Below are positions 20,966-32,409 of a stretch of DNA of 64,000 nt, one piece after another (positions within the stretch are counted from its first letter, which is position 1; every line of letters starts with the position of its first letter). This stretch comes from Gracilaria domingensis (taxonomy: Eukaryota > Rhodophyta > Florideophyceae > Gracilariales > Gracilariaceae). The stretch lies in the NCBI GenBank assembly GCA_022539475.1, contig VCMS01000232.1, positions 1 through 64,000 on the forward strand, given 5' to 3'. The notes below the pieces were generated by a model. That model did no database searches and was not told the DNA's origin. It worked only from the letters and a program-made list of their open reading frames with translations. A program made the translations under genes and the position numbers.

Positions 20966-21984
20966 AATGAATGGATTCCTCCGGGGGTGTTCTTGAAGGA
21001 GAAAAGCTGAGGATGATCAATGATGGTGCAGCATATGAAGTATTTAAAGAGCTGCTTCTGGTGTTTTCCAAAAGGAGTGGAGGATGATGTTGCGATTTGG
21101 TTTGCTCTCAAAAGCCCCTTTTCTACAAATGACTCATTGGGTATTCAGGTGCTGACTGCACCAGCAGTGGTAACTCAATCGGTCTGCATCCTGAACGGGA
21201 AGTAGATGTTTCCAGTTTTGGAAATGCAGGGAGTGGTATATATGCTCATAATACATGATTACGTCGAAGTCGGACGCGAATGACGATAAGGCCATAGCCC
21301 CAGAGGAAAGAATCTAGGGAACGGGAGGCACCTCTTGCAAAACATAATGTGCCCAGTCTGTCGATGGCTACGCAGTGTAGACACTGATGGCTGAGAGGAT
21401 TCAACACGGATTCAGATAAGATGCGTAGCTGGAACTGCGTAGGTGGATGTTTGGGCTCGTATGCGCAGTAGAGTGGAACCGCAACTTTTTCAGGCGAATG
21501 TAGAGCAAAGGACAACAATGCTCTACATTCGCCTGGGTCACGCACAATAAAACCCGGACACAGCAGCAGTCTGCTAGTGACCACAGGCATCTTCGCGAGA
21601 GACTCTTCAGTTCTTTTGTGCCTGCTCTTCTTGCGTATCGCGACTATGAGCGACTACACTCGGCCGCACTGTGCTTCTGTTCCCGGTCTTTGACCAACAA
21701 GATCTTTGTCACTGCCTTGCTTGCCTCTTTTTGTCCTGGTTGCGCATCTGTCACCTTTGCGCGGAGAGAATTGACCCTGGGCCAGGACTAGAAACGCCAC
21801 GGAGAATCTGGAGGTTCTAAGGAAAGAGAGAACTAGCTGTATCTAGTTCTAGTTTGTGTTAGGAATTAGTGGACATTTATGTGTAGATGCGGACGTCATT
21901 TGAATGACGTCCTTCTCGTGAGATGACTTTGTTTCACACGGTCTTTATAGACAGAAAGTTTGGTGTTAAAAGCAAAACAAACGA
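20966..21984. other. Intergenic region with a perfect 17-bp hairpin
   Basis: About 1 kb separates two minus-strand genes. A minus-strand frame at 21246-21590 (114 codons) has no known motif and probably is not a gene. A perfect inverted repeat lies at 21491-21507 and 21519-21535 (CAGGCGAATGTAGAGCA and its complement, 11-base loop). Confidence 0.5.
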
Positions 21985-24900
21985 TCATTGCTGCAGGAGA
22001 CAGAACCGCAAACCTGCGCGGCCATTTCTCGGTGCGCAGAAGAAGCCAAACTGATAGCGGCGACAGAGGTAGTCGGCTGTGCCAAGCCACAGCGTTCGGT
22101 TGCGCGAGTCGGCGAGCTCCAGCCTCAGCGACCGCGCCCACCACGTCGGCAGCTCGTGCGGCGCGGGGTGCGGCGCGGGGTGCTGTACGCACGTCGGGTG
22201 CTCCAGGCGGCACAGATGCGTGGAGCCATCCACAAGCGTCACATCTACGCCAGCGGCGCGGAGAGCGACGTGAAGCGGCCGTTCGCCGAGAGGGAAACGG
22301 TGCGTGGACATGCGCGTCGCCAAGTTCCACATGACCACCTCGGGGTTGCAGTATCCCACCGCCATGCGCGCGCCGTCGGCTGACAGCGCCACGCACATCA
22401 CAGACGCGCGCTCGCGGGAGGCGCGCAGCGCGCCGCCGACAGCAGCGCCGCGGCGCAAGTCCCACACGTAAACGACGCCTTCGATGTCTCCCGACGCGGC
22501 GAACGAGCCGTCTCCGCACAGCGCCACGCAAGTCACGGAGACACGGTGACCGCGCAGCGCGTCGCACACGGCGGCGCCGGAGCGCACGTCCGACACGCAC
22601 ACCGCACAGTCAAGACCGCCGGACGCGAGCAGCCGCGCGTCCGCGCTGAAAGACAGCGTCTGCACCGGTACGCCGTCCGAGTGCGGCCGTAGCACCTGCT
22701 CCCGCACAGTTCCACGTTGGCCGTCCCACAGCCGCACCGTCCCGTCCTCCGACCCCGACGCAATCCACCGCCCGTCCGCGCTCACGCACACACACCGAAT
22801 CGCCTTCTCGTGCGCCTCATCAGCGCGGCTGCCGCTCTCCGACTCCGCGCGCCTCACATCCCACACTAGAACACTTCCGCCCCTCGTCCCGACCAGCCCG
22901 ACTGAGCCGTCCTCACTGGCTCCCACGTACGTCACTTTGCCACTCACATGTCCCACTGCTATCGGACCGACTCTGCTCTCGTGCGCCCACACGCCATAGT
23001 CTCCACTATGCGTACCCCACAAAACCATTGTTCCTCCTTCGGCGAACGCTGCGCATGAAACCACATCTCCTATTAAAGCCGACCTCAAGCAGTTTGCGCT
23101 CTTTGCATTCCACACTTCAATCGTTCCCTCCAGCGACCCAGTTACAATCAATTCTTCATTCTCACTGAATGCCGCAAAAAACGGCCTGTATCCCTCCGGC
23201 CCCTCCCAGATTGTTTCGCAGCACATTACGTCCCATATCCAAAGCCTAGTAGAAACAAGCCAAATACGACAAACAACCTCCGAACTTACAGCCATATCAC
23301 ACACAATATGCCCTTCCCCGCACACAAGTTCGCGAGGGTCGCCACCGTTCTGCAGATTCCATACTACCACCTTTCCAACGTTTTCTAGCCCACATGCAAC
23401 CCATCTCGAATCTCCGCTCAAACAAACACACCGAATCGTCGCTGTCGTCAACCCAATAGCAGTTTCCACATCCCTCGCAACGTCCCACTTCTTCACATTA
23501 TTACCCTCGTCCACATACACAACCATTCGTCCATCTCTTGACAACGCAGCGCGCGACCGATCGCCGCTAACCCTCTTCACCTCTCTTTTGAAACGGCTTC
23601 GACTGCCATCATTAAGGTTGCACTTCACTATTTCCAACTTCTCCTGATGCGAAACCAAAATCGCCAACTCACTTCCATGCTTTCGGATACCCAATACTTC
23701 CCCCCCCACTTGTATGCTCTCCAAAGCAGCCTTTCCTGCAGCTTTCAGGAAGCCTTTCTTTGGCTTCAACCATGGTCCTTTTGTCTTCTCTGCAATCTGT
23801 TCTACTTCCTCCACGAACCTTCGCGTCATGTTACTCTTCTCTGAATACGTTATCAGCCGTCCGCACAGCTGAAAACCTATCTCGTGCGGGTTTTGTCCCA
23901 CTGCATCCTGACTCAGTCTCGAAGCCTGCGCAATCACTGCCAGTGCGCTCTTCTTCTCTTCCTTCGTTGCTATGTCCAAGCAGTCGAGTGCCATCTGCCC
24001 ATGTATGACGTCATTCTCAACAGCAAGTATTCCGCTCTGAGTAAGGCGCTTCATGATCCACTGAGGTTTCAACAAGAGCCAAACCAGTTCCTCATCCTCT
24101 CCAGCTTCTTTCAAAAGCCGACACACATTTTTATCCAGATATCCGTCTTCGTCCTCCACAGTCCACCATTCCCTACTTTTCCGTTCCGTAGTATGGTTCA
24201 CAACTACCCTCGTAACGGTAACATCCCGCCTTTCCTCATTTTCGTTCGACGACCAGCAACATAATCGCTTAAACCATGGCCCAGAGGTTTCATTTTCTCT
24301 CTCATTAACATTCAGAGAACTCATATTTGGTCGAGCTTCAACAGCATAACCGCCATCCGGCCAGTAGTTGCCCAATAAGCGCTGGACATATCCTTTCCTT
24401 GCGCTCCTTGCATCAAAGAAAAGCGTCTCAAGGATGTCATCGTGCACACGCAGCATCGAACTCAGTTCTCCCTCGTTCTGCGGGATCACCACATCAACGA
24501 CTGCCACCGAATTCAACTCCTTCATCACTTCCAACGTCCTGCTATCGTCCTTCAGAGACCATAGACGTCGCAACATCGACACAGGAACCTCTTGCTGCTT
24601 CTGCAGCACACACAGAGATCGATGCATCTCTCTTATCGAAAGAGGAAATGTTTCTGGCTTCTCTGCCCAACGCATTTCCAACACCGAGATTGAAGCATTT
24701 GTCACATTCCGCACGACTCCATACCCCTCGATAGATCCCTCAATGAGTGTATCCGGCTGTCGCTTCAGTTTCTCGAGGTAGAGTCCAAGAGCATCTTCTT
24801 TCAGACCCTTCAATGATGAAAAATACTCTCGAACACCTGATCCAGTTACCCCAAGCAGCAAAGGAACACCCTGGCATGCTTCAAGTATCCCCTCTAATGC

Positions 24901-25971
24901 TTCTCTGTTGGCCTCCTTCACAATCGGACAAGACTCCAGACCAGAGTGTCTCAAAAACATTTCTCGAGAGTCTTTCTCTTGTCTTGGCTTGAACTCTATC
25001 GACTTATCAGCTTTCAACGCAAAGTCTTTGTCCCGCGTTGTGTACACAAGACGGCTGTGCTCGTTAACCATCTCAGCAAGCACGTAAAAGGTATCAAGGG
25101 TGAAGCTATTCGCCTTCCACACATCATCCACCAGGAAAAGGCACTTACGATCTACAAACCATTCCCGTGCCATATCTACGGCTTCCTGCAGGTGTTTCTG
25201 TCTGCGTATTTCCTTGCCTAACTTTCGGTTTCCGGTTCGCTCAACAATCGTCGCAACCTGCTTTGTGAGATCATCTAGATTGGCATCTTTTCCAAGTTGC
25301 ATGAACTGCAAACCATCCGGGAACCTCGACCTGACCTCAGCCACATTGCTCATGCCCCGAAGCGCGCAGGTCTTGCCCACTCCGCCCCGGCCCTCTGCCA
25401 CAACTGCAAGCATTTTATGTGACGATCGTTCCAGTACGGCTTCCTTAAGTTGTCCCTCGAAGGTATGCGGGCACTCGTAGTCCAACAAAAGGCGTGGCGG
25501 ATTCGGCGGGACCGTACCATTCTGCAAAAACTTGGGCTCAGTTGGAAAAGATTCAGCTGCGCATAGGGCCCATTTTCGTTCTCTTTCTACAACTGCAGCA
25601 AACTCGGCAAATTCTTTCTCTGTTTTCTCTGCGTATGAAAGGATTTGGTCTGCGCGCTGAACGCGACTGAGCGATGTAGCACTCGCAACGTGTGGCGAAA
25701 GCTGCCTACATTTGTCCTTCGCCTGCACTAGCTTGACTCTCCAAGTACGTAGTGTGTGTGACGAGGAATGTTCGTCGCTCGATTCGTCAATCCATTTTTC
25801 AACGAGTTGGAGATGCTCTTGAAGCAGCTGTTGAACGAGCTCATGCCTGTCTCGGTTGTCTGATGCCAAATCGCGGCGCCGAACGGGGGCGTTCAGTTTG
25901 TTCTCCACGTAGGTGAGGGCAGCCGGCGTTGCGCTCGCAACGACAGCGGCTGCGGAGTAGGGATCGGCCAT
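21985..25971 (-). CDS. NB-ARC/WD40 STAND protein (Apaf-1-like architecture)
   Basis: I start at the ATG at 25971 (MADPYSAAAVV); the frame is open 92 codons further upstream but that part is not protein-like. The product has 1,328 residues and a TGA stop. Residues 1-140 form a helical N-terminal domain without a recognised death or TIR fold. The NB-ARC ATPase follows: P-loop GRGGVGKT at 194-201, Walker B CLFLVDDVW at 277-285, the sensor-type motif YTTRD at 310-314 and the GxP motif GVPLLL at 368-373. A winged-helix and helical region lead to WD40 repeats filling roughly the last 500 residues (GTIEVWNAK, GSVLVWDVR, GTVRLWDGQ, GVVYVWDLR). Such STAND ATPases act as signal sensors that oligomerise on ligand binding, with the WD40 part holding them inactive. 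The 3' third is much richer in GC than the 5' part. No partner gene is adjacent. Confidence 0.9.
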   Translation of the reverse strand: MADPYSAAAVVASATPAALTYVENKLNAPVRRRDLASDNRDRHELVQQLLQEHLQLVEKWIDESSDEHSSSHTLRTWRVKLVQAKDKCRQLSPHVASATSLSRVQRADQILSYAEKTEKEFAEFAAVVERERKWALCAAESFPTEPKFLQNGTVPPNPPRLLLDYECPHTFEGQLKEAVLERSSHKMLAVVAEGRGGVGKTCALRGMSNVAEVRSRFPDGLQFMQLGKDANLDDLTKQVATIVERTGNRKLGKEIRRQKHLQEAVDMAREWFVDRKCLFLVDDVWKANSFTLDTFYVLAEMVNEHSRLVYTTRDKDFALKADKSIEFKPRQEKDSREMFLRHSGLESCPIVKEANREALEGILEACQGVPLLLGVTGSGVREYFSSLKGLKEDALGLYLEKLKRQPDTLIEGSIEGYGVVRNVTNASISVLEMRWAEKPETFPLSIREMHRSLCVLQKQQEVPVSMLRRLWSLKDDSRTLEVMKELNSVAVVDVVIPQNEGELSSMLRVHDDILETLFFDARSARKGYVQRLLGNYWPDGGYAVEARPNMSSLNVNERENETSGPWFKRLCCWSSNENEERRDVTVTRVVVNHTTERKSREWWTVEDEDGYLDKNVCRLLKEAGEDEELVWLLLKPQWIMKRLTQSGILAVENDVIHGQMALDCLDIATKEEKKSALAVIAQASRLSQDAVGQNPHEIGFQLCGRLITYSEKSNMTRRFVEEVEQIAEKTKGPWLKPKKGFLKAAGKAALESIQVGGEVLGIRKHGSELAILVSHQEKLEIVKCNLNDGSRSRFKREVKRVSGDRSRAALSRDGRMVVYVDEGNNVKKWDVARDVETAIGLTTATIRCVCLSGDSRWVACGLENVGKVVVWNLQNGGDPRELVCGEGHIVCDMAVSSEVVCRIWLVSTRLWIWDVMCCETIWEGPEGYRPFFAAFSENEELIVTGSLEGTIEVWNAKSANCLRSALIGDVVSCAAFAEGGTMVLWGTHSGDYGVWAHESRVGPIAVGHVSGKVTYVGASEDGSVGLVGTRGGSVLVWDVRRAESESGSRADEAHEKAIRCVCVSADGRWIASGSEDGTVRLWDGQRGTVREQVLRPHSDGVPVQTLSFSADARLLASGGLDCAVCVSDVRSGAAVCDALRGHRVSVTCVALCGDGSFAASGDIEGVVYVWDLRRGAAVGGALRASRERASVMCVALSADGARMAVGYCNPEVVMWNLATRMSTHRFPLGERPLHVALRAAGVDVTLVDGSTHLCRLEHPTCVQHPAPHPAPHELPTWWARSLRLELADSRNRTLWLGTADYLCRRYQFGFFCAPRNGRAGLRFCLLQQ

Positions 25972-27282
25972 GGGGAGCTCGAGATGATGGGAGGCCGATG
26001 TTGCCGACCGCACGGAAACGACGAAATAATGAGAAGAGGGCAGAGATATTAGCTTTCTACTAATGATCTCGCAATGATCTCGGTGGCAATAAACCTTGTG
26101 TAATACAGACGGGTGTACTCTGTATGATACGAAGAATGATGAGATGTCGGGTCGTGTCTGGCTGCCCTTCGCGCAAGAGGGGCAGGCCAGGTCGTACAGA
26201 CAGCCCTTCATATAGTATTGTGGAGCGTAGAAAAGAGTTGTATTCAATAAAGGTGGAAATAATAATATCGAGAGAGTAATCTAGGACTTTTAAACGTGAA
26301 GGAGAATGGACGTTTCAAGGCACAAAGAAGAGGTTTTATCATGCTGGGCGGGATGGTGACGTAACGGAGACGGCTGTCCGCCATGGATGCGAGTGTCTGC
26401 TGTTTGTGGCAGACAGTGTCACCTAGAGAGCAGTGAAACACACGCGCCGTGATCGACAACGCTAGTGCTGCTGACATTTTTCTGGGAGGAAAGCAAGAGC
26501 ATTTCATTGACGGTGTACCTTGTGTATATCAGTGTGTCGTCCGCGTGGTTCATCTTCGAACGCCCCTCTCGGTCAGACAACTTCTCTCACATCCAACGAT
26601 TTCGTCTTGATTTCTTCTTGATTTCTTCTTCTTTTTGATTTCTTCTTATTATTTCTTCTCCGCTTTCTCCTGATCAAAACTTCGATTCGTAACCTTCTGT
26701 GCTTCTTTCGTTAGCTCGTCGCCCAGGTGCTACTACACGTCCACTTCGCTCATGCGAAACTGCCGCGCGAACTCAAATTCCACGCCCCACAACGAGCTCG
26801 ACAGCCGCGCCTACATCACGCTCGGCGCCTGCTTCCACACCGCCGCGCTCTCTACCGCCACTCCCACCCATCCGTTCGTGGCCACCGGCCACCCACTGTG
26901 ACAGCGAGCGCGCTTTCTCCTCGCTCATGACCATCGACGCCACCGAGTCAACCGTGCGCGACACAGACGAGCTCATCTCGCGGCACCAGTCGTAGCGCGA
27001 CTACTTGAACTGGAGCCGGTCCACCGACGCCGCCGACAGCCGCGGCACCAGAAACGGTTTCTTCACATCAACCTTACAGATGTCCTTTCCGTTTTCTTGC
27101 TTAAGTCACAGCGATGGCAGGGAAACTTTTGTCGGCAGGCTCCCATACCTTTTTCTTCGTTGCAGTCTCTTTTTTTTCCCCAAGGGGTTTTGGTTTTGGC
27201 TCAATGAAGTTTTAATGGTGGCAATCGCTACAATTCTCTCCTATATTCATTATTTGAATGCAATTCATTTTGCTACCAGCAA
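25972..27282. other. Upstream flank and unassigned GC-rich segment
   Basis: 25972-26570 is the likely promoter side of the NB-ARC gene; no element can be pinpointed. A pyrimidine-rich simple tract (TTTCTTCTT units) spans about 26605-26675. A GC-rich patch at 26700-27060 has short overlapping frames on both strands, the longest 98 codons (26699-26995), with no recognised domain. It may be an old relic. Confidence 0.4.
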
Positions 27283-27621
27283 CACCCAGTGACCGCAATT
27301 AGAATGGGTGCACAATTAGTGTGGTACCTGAAATAGTGTAGCCAGTTCTAACCCACACTACTTACGGTGCCAACAGTTTTCCCGCAGTCTTTATTTAGTG
27401 TGGGTTACGCCTGCGTTTTGTGCGCAAAATCACAAACGCCCCAGTGCTTCGCAGGCACGAACCAGAATTCTGCCAGACACCTTGTCTCGAAGGATCGACA
27501 CCAGCCCAAGAAGTCCACAAACCTTAGTTCCAAATCCCCATGTCTGTTCCAACACCTGGGTCACCGATTCTTGCTGCCTTTCAAAGAGCAGCAAACTGAT
27601 CTATCTGAACTAGGGGTGTCT

Positions 27622-29429
27622 CACAATATATTACTATTGCAATATATTGCAATATGCAATAAATAATACATATTGCACAGTGCTTAAATATCGCAATTTA
27701 TATTGCTTCCTTTTCTTTATTGCAGTCGATATTGAAAAGCTTTCTACATTATTGTAATTTATATGGTTGATTGTACAGTGTCATGAAACCCAAAACAACC
27801 AAAGGACGACCGGAAAAGATCTGACATGTAAACGCCATCTTTTGTAACCAAACAAAACTGCCCGGGTGGTGTGAAATCCGAGGAAAGCAAGACAAAAGAT
27901 GCTAGACAGTACCAGCACAGAAGGCAATAGAAATAAATGTAATTTATCTGTCTCCCAAATCAAACAAAACAGCCAGAAGATAGATAGACACTTTTTCCAA
28001 ACAAAAGACAAAAAGGACATTCGAGCGACGACCTCATTTACTTCAAAATGAAAAGAGACGCCGCACCCACCAAAGGCCACCACAAAAATCTAATTTACTT
28101 AAAAACAGTCATTCAAACGACGGTCCAAGCAGAGCTGGGTTGAAACAAAAGTGTGTCGACTGGATAAACGGCACTTTGTACGTTCGTAACGATACCAAAA
28201 ACATGCCCATACTAGTAGCAGTCGAAAATTGCTGATGAGCATACAAGGAGGACAAATCAAGGCGACAGTGTAGAAAACGGCGTGAGGTCGAGTCGCCTCA
28301 AACACGGAAATGTGAAGGACAAATTGGTGGCAGGGAGGCGCAGACTGTGCTAAGGAAAGAGAGGATTGCCAAAAGACAGGTCTCTTTAGTTCTTCCTTTC
28401 GTGGGTTGTTGGTGGTCATGGTTCAGAACCAGAATAATAGAACAAACTCCGTCCCCCGCTTATATAGAAAAATCCCCTTTTCAATTCCAGTTCAGTTTTG
28501 CACGTCCGCCTGTGCGTACCTATCGATTTCCAAGATTTAACCAGCGTGCTGTCTGCAAAAAAGATTCCATGTTTGCGTACACAAGGCTTTTTGCCTCACT
28601 TATCATTTCTATACTCATTTTTTCTTAGTAAAAACTACTCCTACTGAGTTTTTGGCTATAGCTCACCATTTTGTTCACGAATTATGTATAAATCATTTTT
28701 TTCTGTCGTTCTTCTACAACGAGAGGAAACTCAAAACGAGTTCAGTCTGACACCTGTTTTGTGAAGCAAGGGTGTTACGTGCAGTTTGCACGGAATTTCT
28801 AAGGGATCGATCGAGCGGGTATTGCTGACGAAAATAGAAACGTGTCACCAAGGAACACAAATCCAAAATCATGAAAACCCTACACATCGCTTCTTCCCCG
28901 AGGTGTTCTGATGCAACCCAAATTTACTGCACAACACGTGATCAGTTAGTTTAAAAGACACACCCCTAACCCTTAACTCATTTTTTTGTGTTGGGGAGAT
29001 TGCTTCCCGATTCCTATTATTGATTGTCGGATATATTTTCCCCAATTGGGTCATGTCCGGACGTATAACTTTGGCCTAAATTTTTGCCTTGCTGCAAATA
29101 GGGGATGGCATAACTCATGAGGTTTTGTACCGGGGATACCACTAATTCCGCATAGTTCATGCTTAGAATCTTGATCTTTGTGTTCTCATACTGTGCCGCT
29201 CCGTAAAGTGGTGTCTTGCGTGATTTTTTCCGACGTCGCCATGTCGTTGCATCTTTCTCCGTCTTCTCCTTCGCCGCCCGTGGTGTTTTGGCCTTTGATT
29301 CCTTTGCCGGAGCCTTTGGCACTGCTGTAGGGCAAAACGCCCTAGAGAGAGATGCACTGAGGAGCTTTTCATATTCCATTGATCCGTGATTGTCTTCGAC
29401 ACCTCATGTTATGAGAGGCTACTGTGGTA
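27622..29429. other. Region without a recognised gene
   Basis: Two consecutive minus-strand frames (28419-28099 and 28083-27781) are hydrophobic and aromatic-rich with no assignable domain. A minus-strand frame at 29379-29017 (120 codons) has a lysine/arginine-rich middle (KESKAKTPRAAKEKTEKD) and then KTPLYGAAQYENTKIKIL. I do not recognise it; it could be a small nucleic-acid-binding protein or a gag fragment. Confidence 0.35.
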
Positions 29430-30204
29430 ATGGCCCCATTTTGGGGTATGCCTAGGAAGCGTAGTGTTTCTGCACACGTGTGCCAAGTTGGCCCGATGCC
29501 GGGTGCACCGTGGCAAGCCCGCCACAGTTTCACACGTATAGAGTGTTGGCCGGCAGCACCGGATAGTTAGATATTTTAGTTGATATTTTGAAGTGGCCTA
29601 TATAGGTGGTGGCATTTGCCGCCACTGTACGGGAAGGAAACATCAAGGAGGCCTTTGGCTCTGGCTTCCTGCCGCCTGTGAACAGTTCTTCGTCCCAGCC
29701 GGGCTAAACCGCCGCATTTCCGGAGTTGCTATCCACCTCTGTCCCCGAGGAGTCTTAGATCGTCGTTACGGCATCTTTCTGTTGTTTATTTGTTATTATT
29801 TCCGTCATACGGCTCTTGTTTCTCTGCCCTGTTATACAGGTTTGGTCCACTAGTCGCGGGACTTAATCCCGTTTATCACGAGTCAGATCCCCATTATGCG
29901 GCTCATTTGCTGATCCCTTGTTGCCCCATACCGTTCGGCTGGATATCCCCACTCGCTGTGGCACACCGGGACATCCAGATAGCTACGCCGATTCTTCCCC
30001 TTTACTTCCGACTGCACGCTCCGACCGGGGCCACCCGGACTTACAACCGGCATCGCGCTGGCCTTATCGAAGGGTTCTACTGCTGCATCTACCTCTATAG
30101 GGAGCAGGTCTCGAACACCCTGTTGGTGCGCTTTCCGCGACGCGGTTCTTGTTTGCCCACTCGTGGGATTGCCCCACAACTGCCTGGTCCCCTGTGAAAT
30201 AAAG
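29430..30204. other. Unassigned segment, possibly LTR-derived
   Basis: The segment has a TATA-like stretch (CTATATAGG at about 29599) and several C/G-rich blocks. Overlapping short frames occur on both strands with no domain. An LTR or promoter remnant is possible, but no second copy or target duplication is in the window. Confidence 0.25.
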
Positions 30205-30590
30205 TGATGCGCAATGGATGTCCATCGGATGAAAACTTGGGACATCTATGGGATATCAGTTGGATATCTTCTGCGCATCCAGGATATTCGAATGATATGA
30301 CATGGTACTCCGTTGGATGCGCCTAATTGATGCACTTTACATGTTCTTTGGATGTATGAAATCTATTCCAAAGATATTCATATGATGCACGAAGATATGT
30401 CCCATGGATGTCCAGAAATCCGCTGCGCATCATTTGGACATCACAAAACCCAATAGACGTCTCTGCGTACATCATATGCGTATCAAGCGGTTATCATTTG
30501 GATATACTCTATGCATCGTCTGAGCATCATTTACGTATATCATATGGACATCTTAAGGAGATCAAATGGGCATCTTCAGGTCTCGTAATT
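30205..30590. repeat. Degenerate array of GATNTC/GCATC words
   Basis: About 385 bp is built from short related words: GGATGTCC, GGACATC, GGATATC, GCGCATC and ATCATTTGG recur every 10-20 bases. The left half is rich in GGATG-type words and the right half in CATC-type words, so the two halves are loosely inverted. The unit is too degenerate to define a fixed period. Confidence 0.5.
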
Positions 30591-30647
30591 CTAATATGGG
30601 TTATCTGGGGGGCATCATACAGATATCAAATTACCTCTCTGGGGGTT

Positions 30648-30755
30648 CTGCGTCGCGCCCGTTGCCGCTTCCCGCTCCGCCCGGCGGAGCCTTTGGCACT
30701 GTCTGGTCCTGCGTCGCGCCCATTGCCGCTTCTCGCTCTGCCGGCCAGCGGCGTG
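30648..30755. repeat. 61-bp GC-rich tandem duplication
   Basis: CTGCGTCGCGCCC...GCCGCTTC starts at 30648 and again at 30709, with a few substitutions. The second copy is incomplete. It lies between the degenerate word array and AT-rich DNA and has no evident coding role. Confidence 0.6.
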
Positions 30756-31263
30756 GCATCGAAAAGTTCCGTTTAGTTCGTTCGCTTTCGTCCTGCTCGC
30801 TGCGGTGAAAGGCGTGGCCACTTTCAGTGTGGCTGCACCTTTTACCTGTCCAGGGCCTATCTTGACGGCTTCAAGGAGACGGTGTCGATGGTGGAGCGTT
30901 TAGCGCGTGAGCCTATATGGACGATTCTCTTTCAATTGAGAGAGAAAGCGCGTGCGATCCTCGATCAATTCTTCCGCCATTAGACCCCTTACTGCGATGT
31001 TGACTCATATATCCAATAAAAAATAATTTGCTTGTCTATTCATCGCGGTGTTACGGAGTTTGCAACTACTACTTCACATGACCTGTATTCCCGACAGGAT
31101 CGTTTCTCATCTAAATGTAGCAGAAGCGACATTGCTGCACATTGGACACGATTGACTGTTACGTGTAAAAACTGCATATCCAAAATTTTACACGTCATGA
31201 AAATAATTTTGCGATGGTATCCTTCAAATCCGTCGGAGTATTTTCACTGTAACCGGGATACAT

Positions 31264-31323
31264 TAGATGATGTGCAATATAAAAATTTGATATATTATAA
31301 AATTTTATATTGCACATCGTCTA
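31264..31323. repeat. AT-rich hairpin with 21-bp arms
   Basis: The arms 31264-31284 and 31303-31323 are complementary at 20 of 21 positions (TAGATGATGTGCAATATAAAA and its partner), separated by 18 bases. It lies 200 bp outside the left end of the two-gene DDE transposon, within a 138-codon plus-strand frame that I do not think is a gene. Confidence 0.7.
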
Positions 31324-32409
31324 TGGGACTACTTCAAGAACAAGAGTACCTTATCGTATTTTTGTTAGAACGAAAATACGGGCCAAGACTTTCTTTCATG
31401 TCGATAAACAATGAAAACCTTTTCTTTAGAAGAATTCAAGAGCTTTGAGACATGCCTTGGATGGATAAGATTGCTTTACTACAAGTAGAGATACAGTGGT
31501 ACGAACCATTACCGAAGAATGCAGGGAAATGCGGAAAATTGTAAAAGAACATATATGTAAAGGAACTTTTACGAAAATGACGGTTTGTAAGAGTATAAAA
31601 ACCTAACTGACAGGTTCAAAAGTAAAATGATATAAGGTAAGGTAGATAAAACTTTCGTAAGGTTTTCTCACGTGAGAAGCATAACACCAGCACGTAACCT
31701 TATCGTTGCGACCTTATGTGTCAAGGATATATACCTCAGTACTCCTTGAAAATCTTGTATTGTTCTTCAACACATCAGGCAACATAGCGTGATGTGTGTT
31801 ATGTTATGATTGATGACGAATATCAACTTCTTGAGACTAAAGGAAAATGAAAAAGTTTCGATTGCGACTCTAAGCTCCGGGAAACTCGGGAAAAACAAAA
31901 TATTATGGACATGCAAACGAAGTTGTATAAATAATATTAAAAATTCCTGTGAGCTTTGGAATAATGAGTTAAGCAAAAAACAATATGAAAACAGTATGCA
32001 TTCAATTTATAGCACCTCTATTACATTGTACTTATAATAACTAGACATTCCATCTCCTTAATCAATTTTGTGCCTAGAAAAAGATCCAGTTCGAGCGTAT
32101 AAATCATCAGGCGCTTTTAAATCTACATGAAATACGTTTGAACCATCATTGAAATCAAGTATTTCCGTGCGCGGTATGTGGGTTTCAACGCATATAAGCA
32201 ACGAAATGCGACCGAGTAAACCGGATCCGATGCTGAGCTTCTAAGCGTTTTAAGACTTCTCTTAAAGCCTTGAATTATCGGATGATACGCCTCCAGAGCA
32301 TTAAACTGCTTCGAAAGCCCCTTCTTATGCCATATTTTCATATCTGTCATCGGTTGCGGTCATTGAACTTTAATTTCAAATACACTTCCCTCGTCAAGCA
32401 CTCGAGGTG

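Noticed and set aside
21896-22600. Minus-strand ORF of 234 codons, Arg/Ala-rich
   Set aside because: It overlaps the GC-rich WD40 end of the NB-ARC gene in another frame and is a composition effect.
26699-26995. Protein-coding gene in the GC-rich patch
   Set aside because: Overlapping frames of similar length exist on both strands and none has a recognisable domain.
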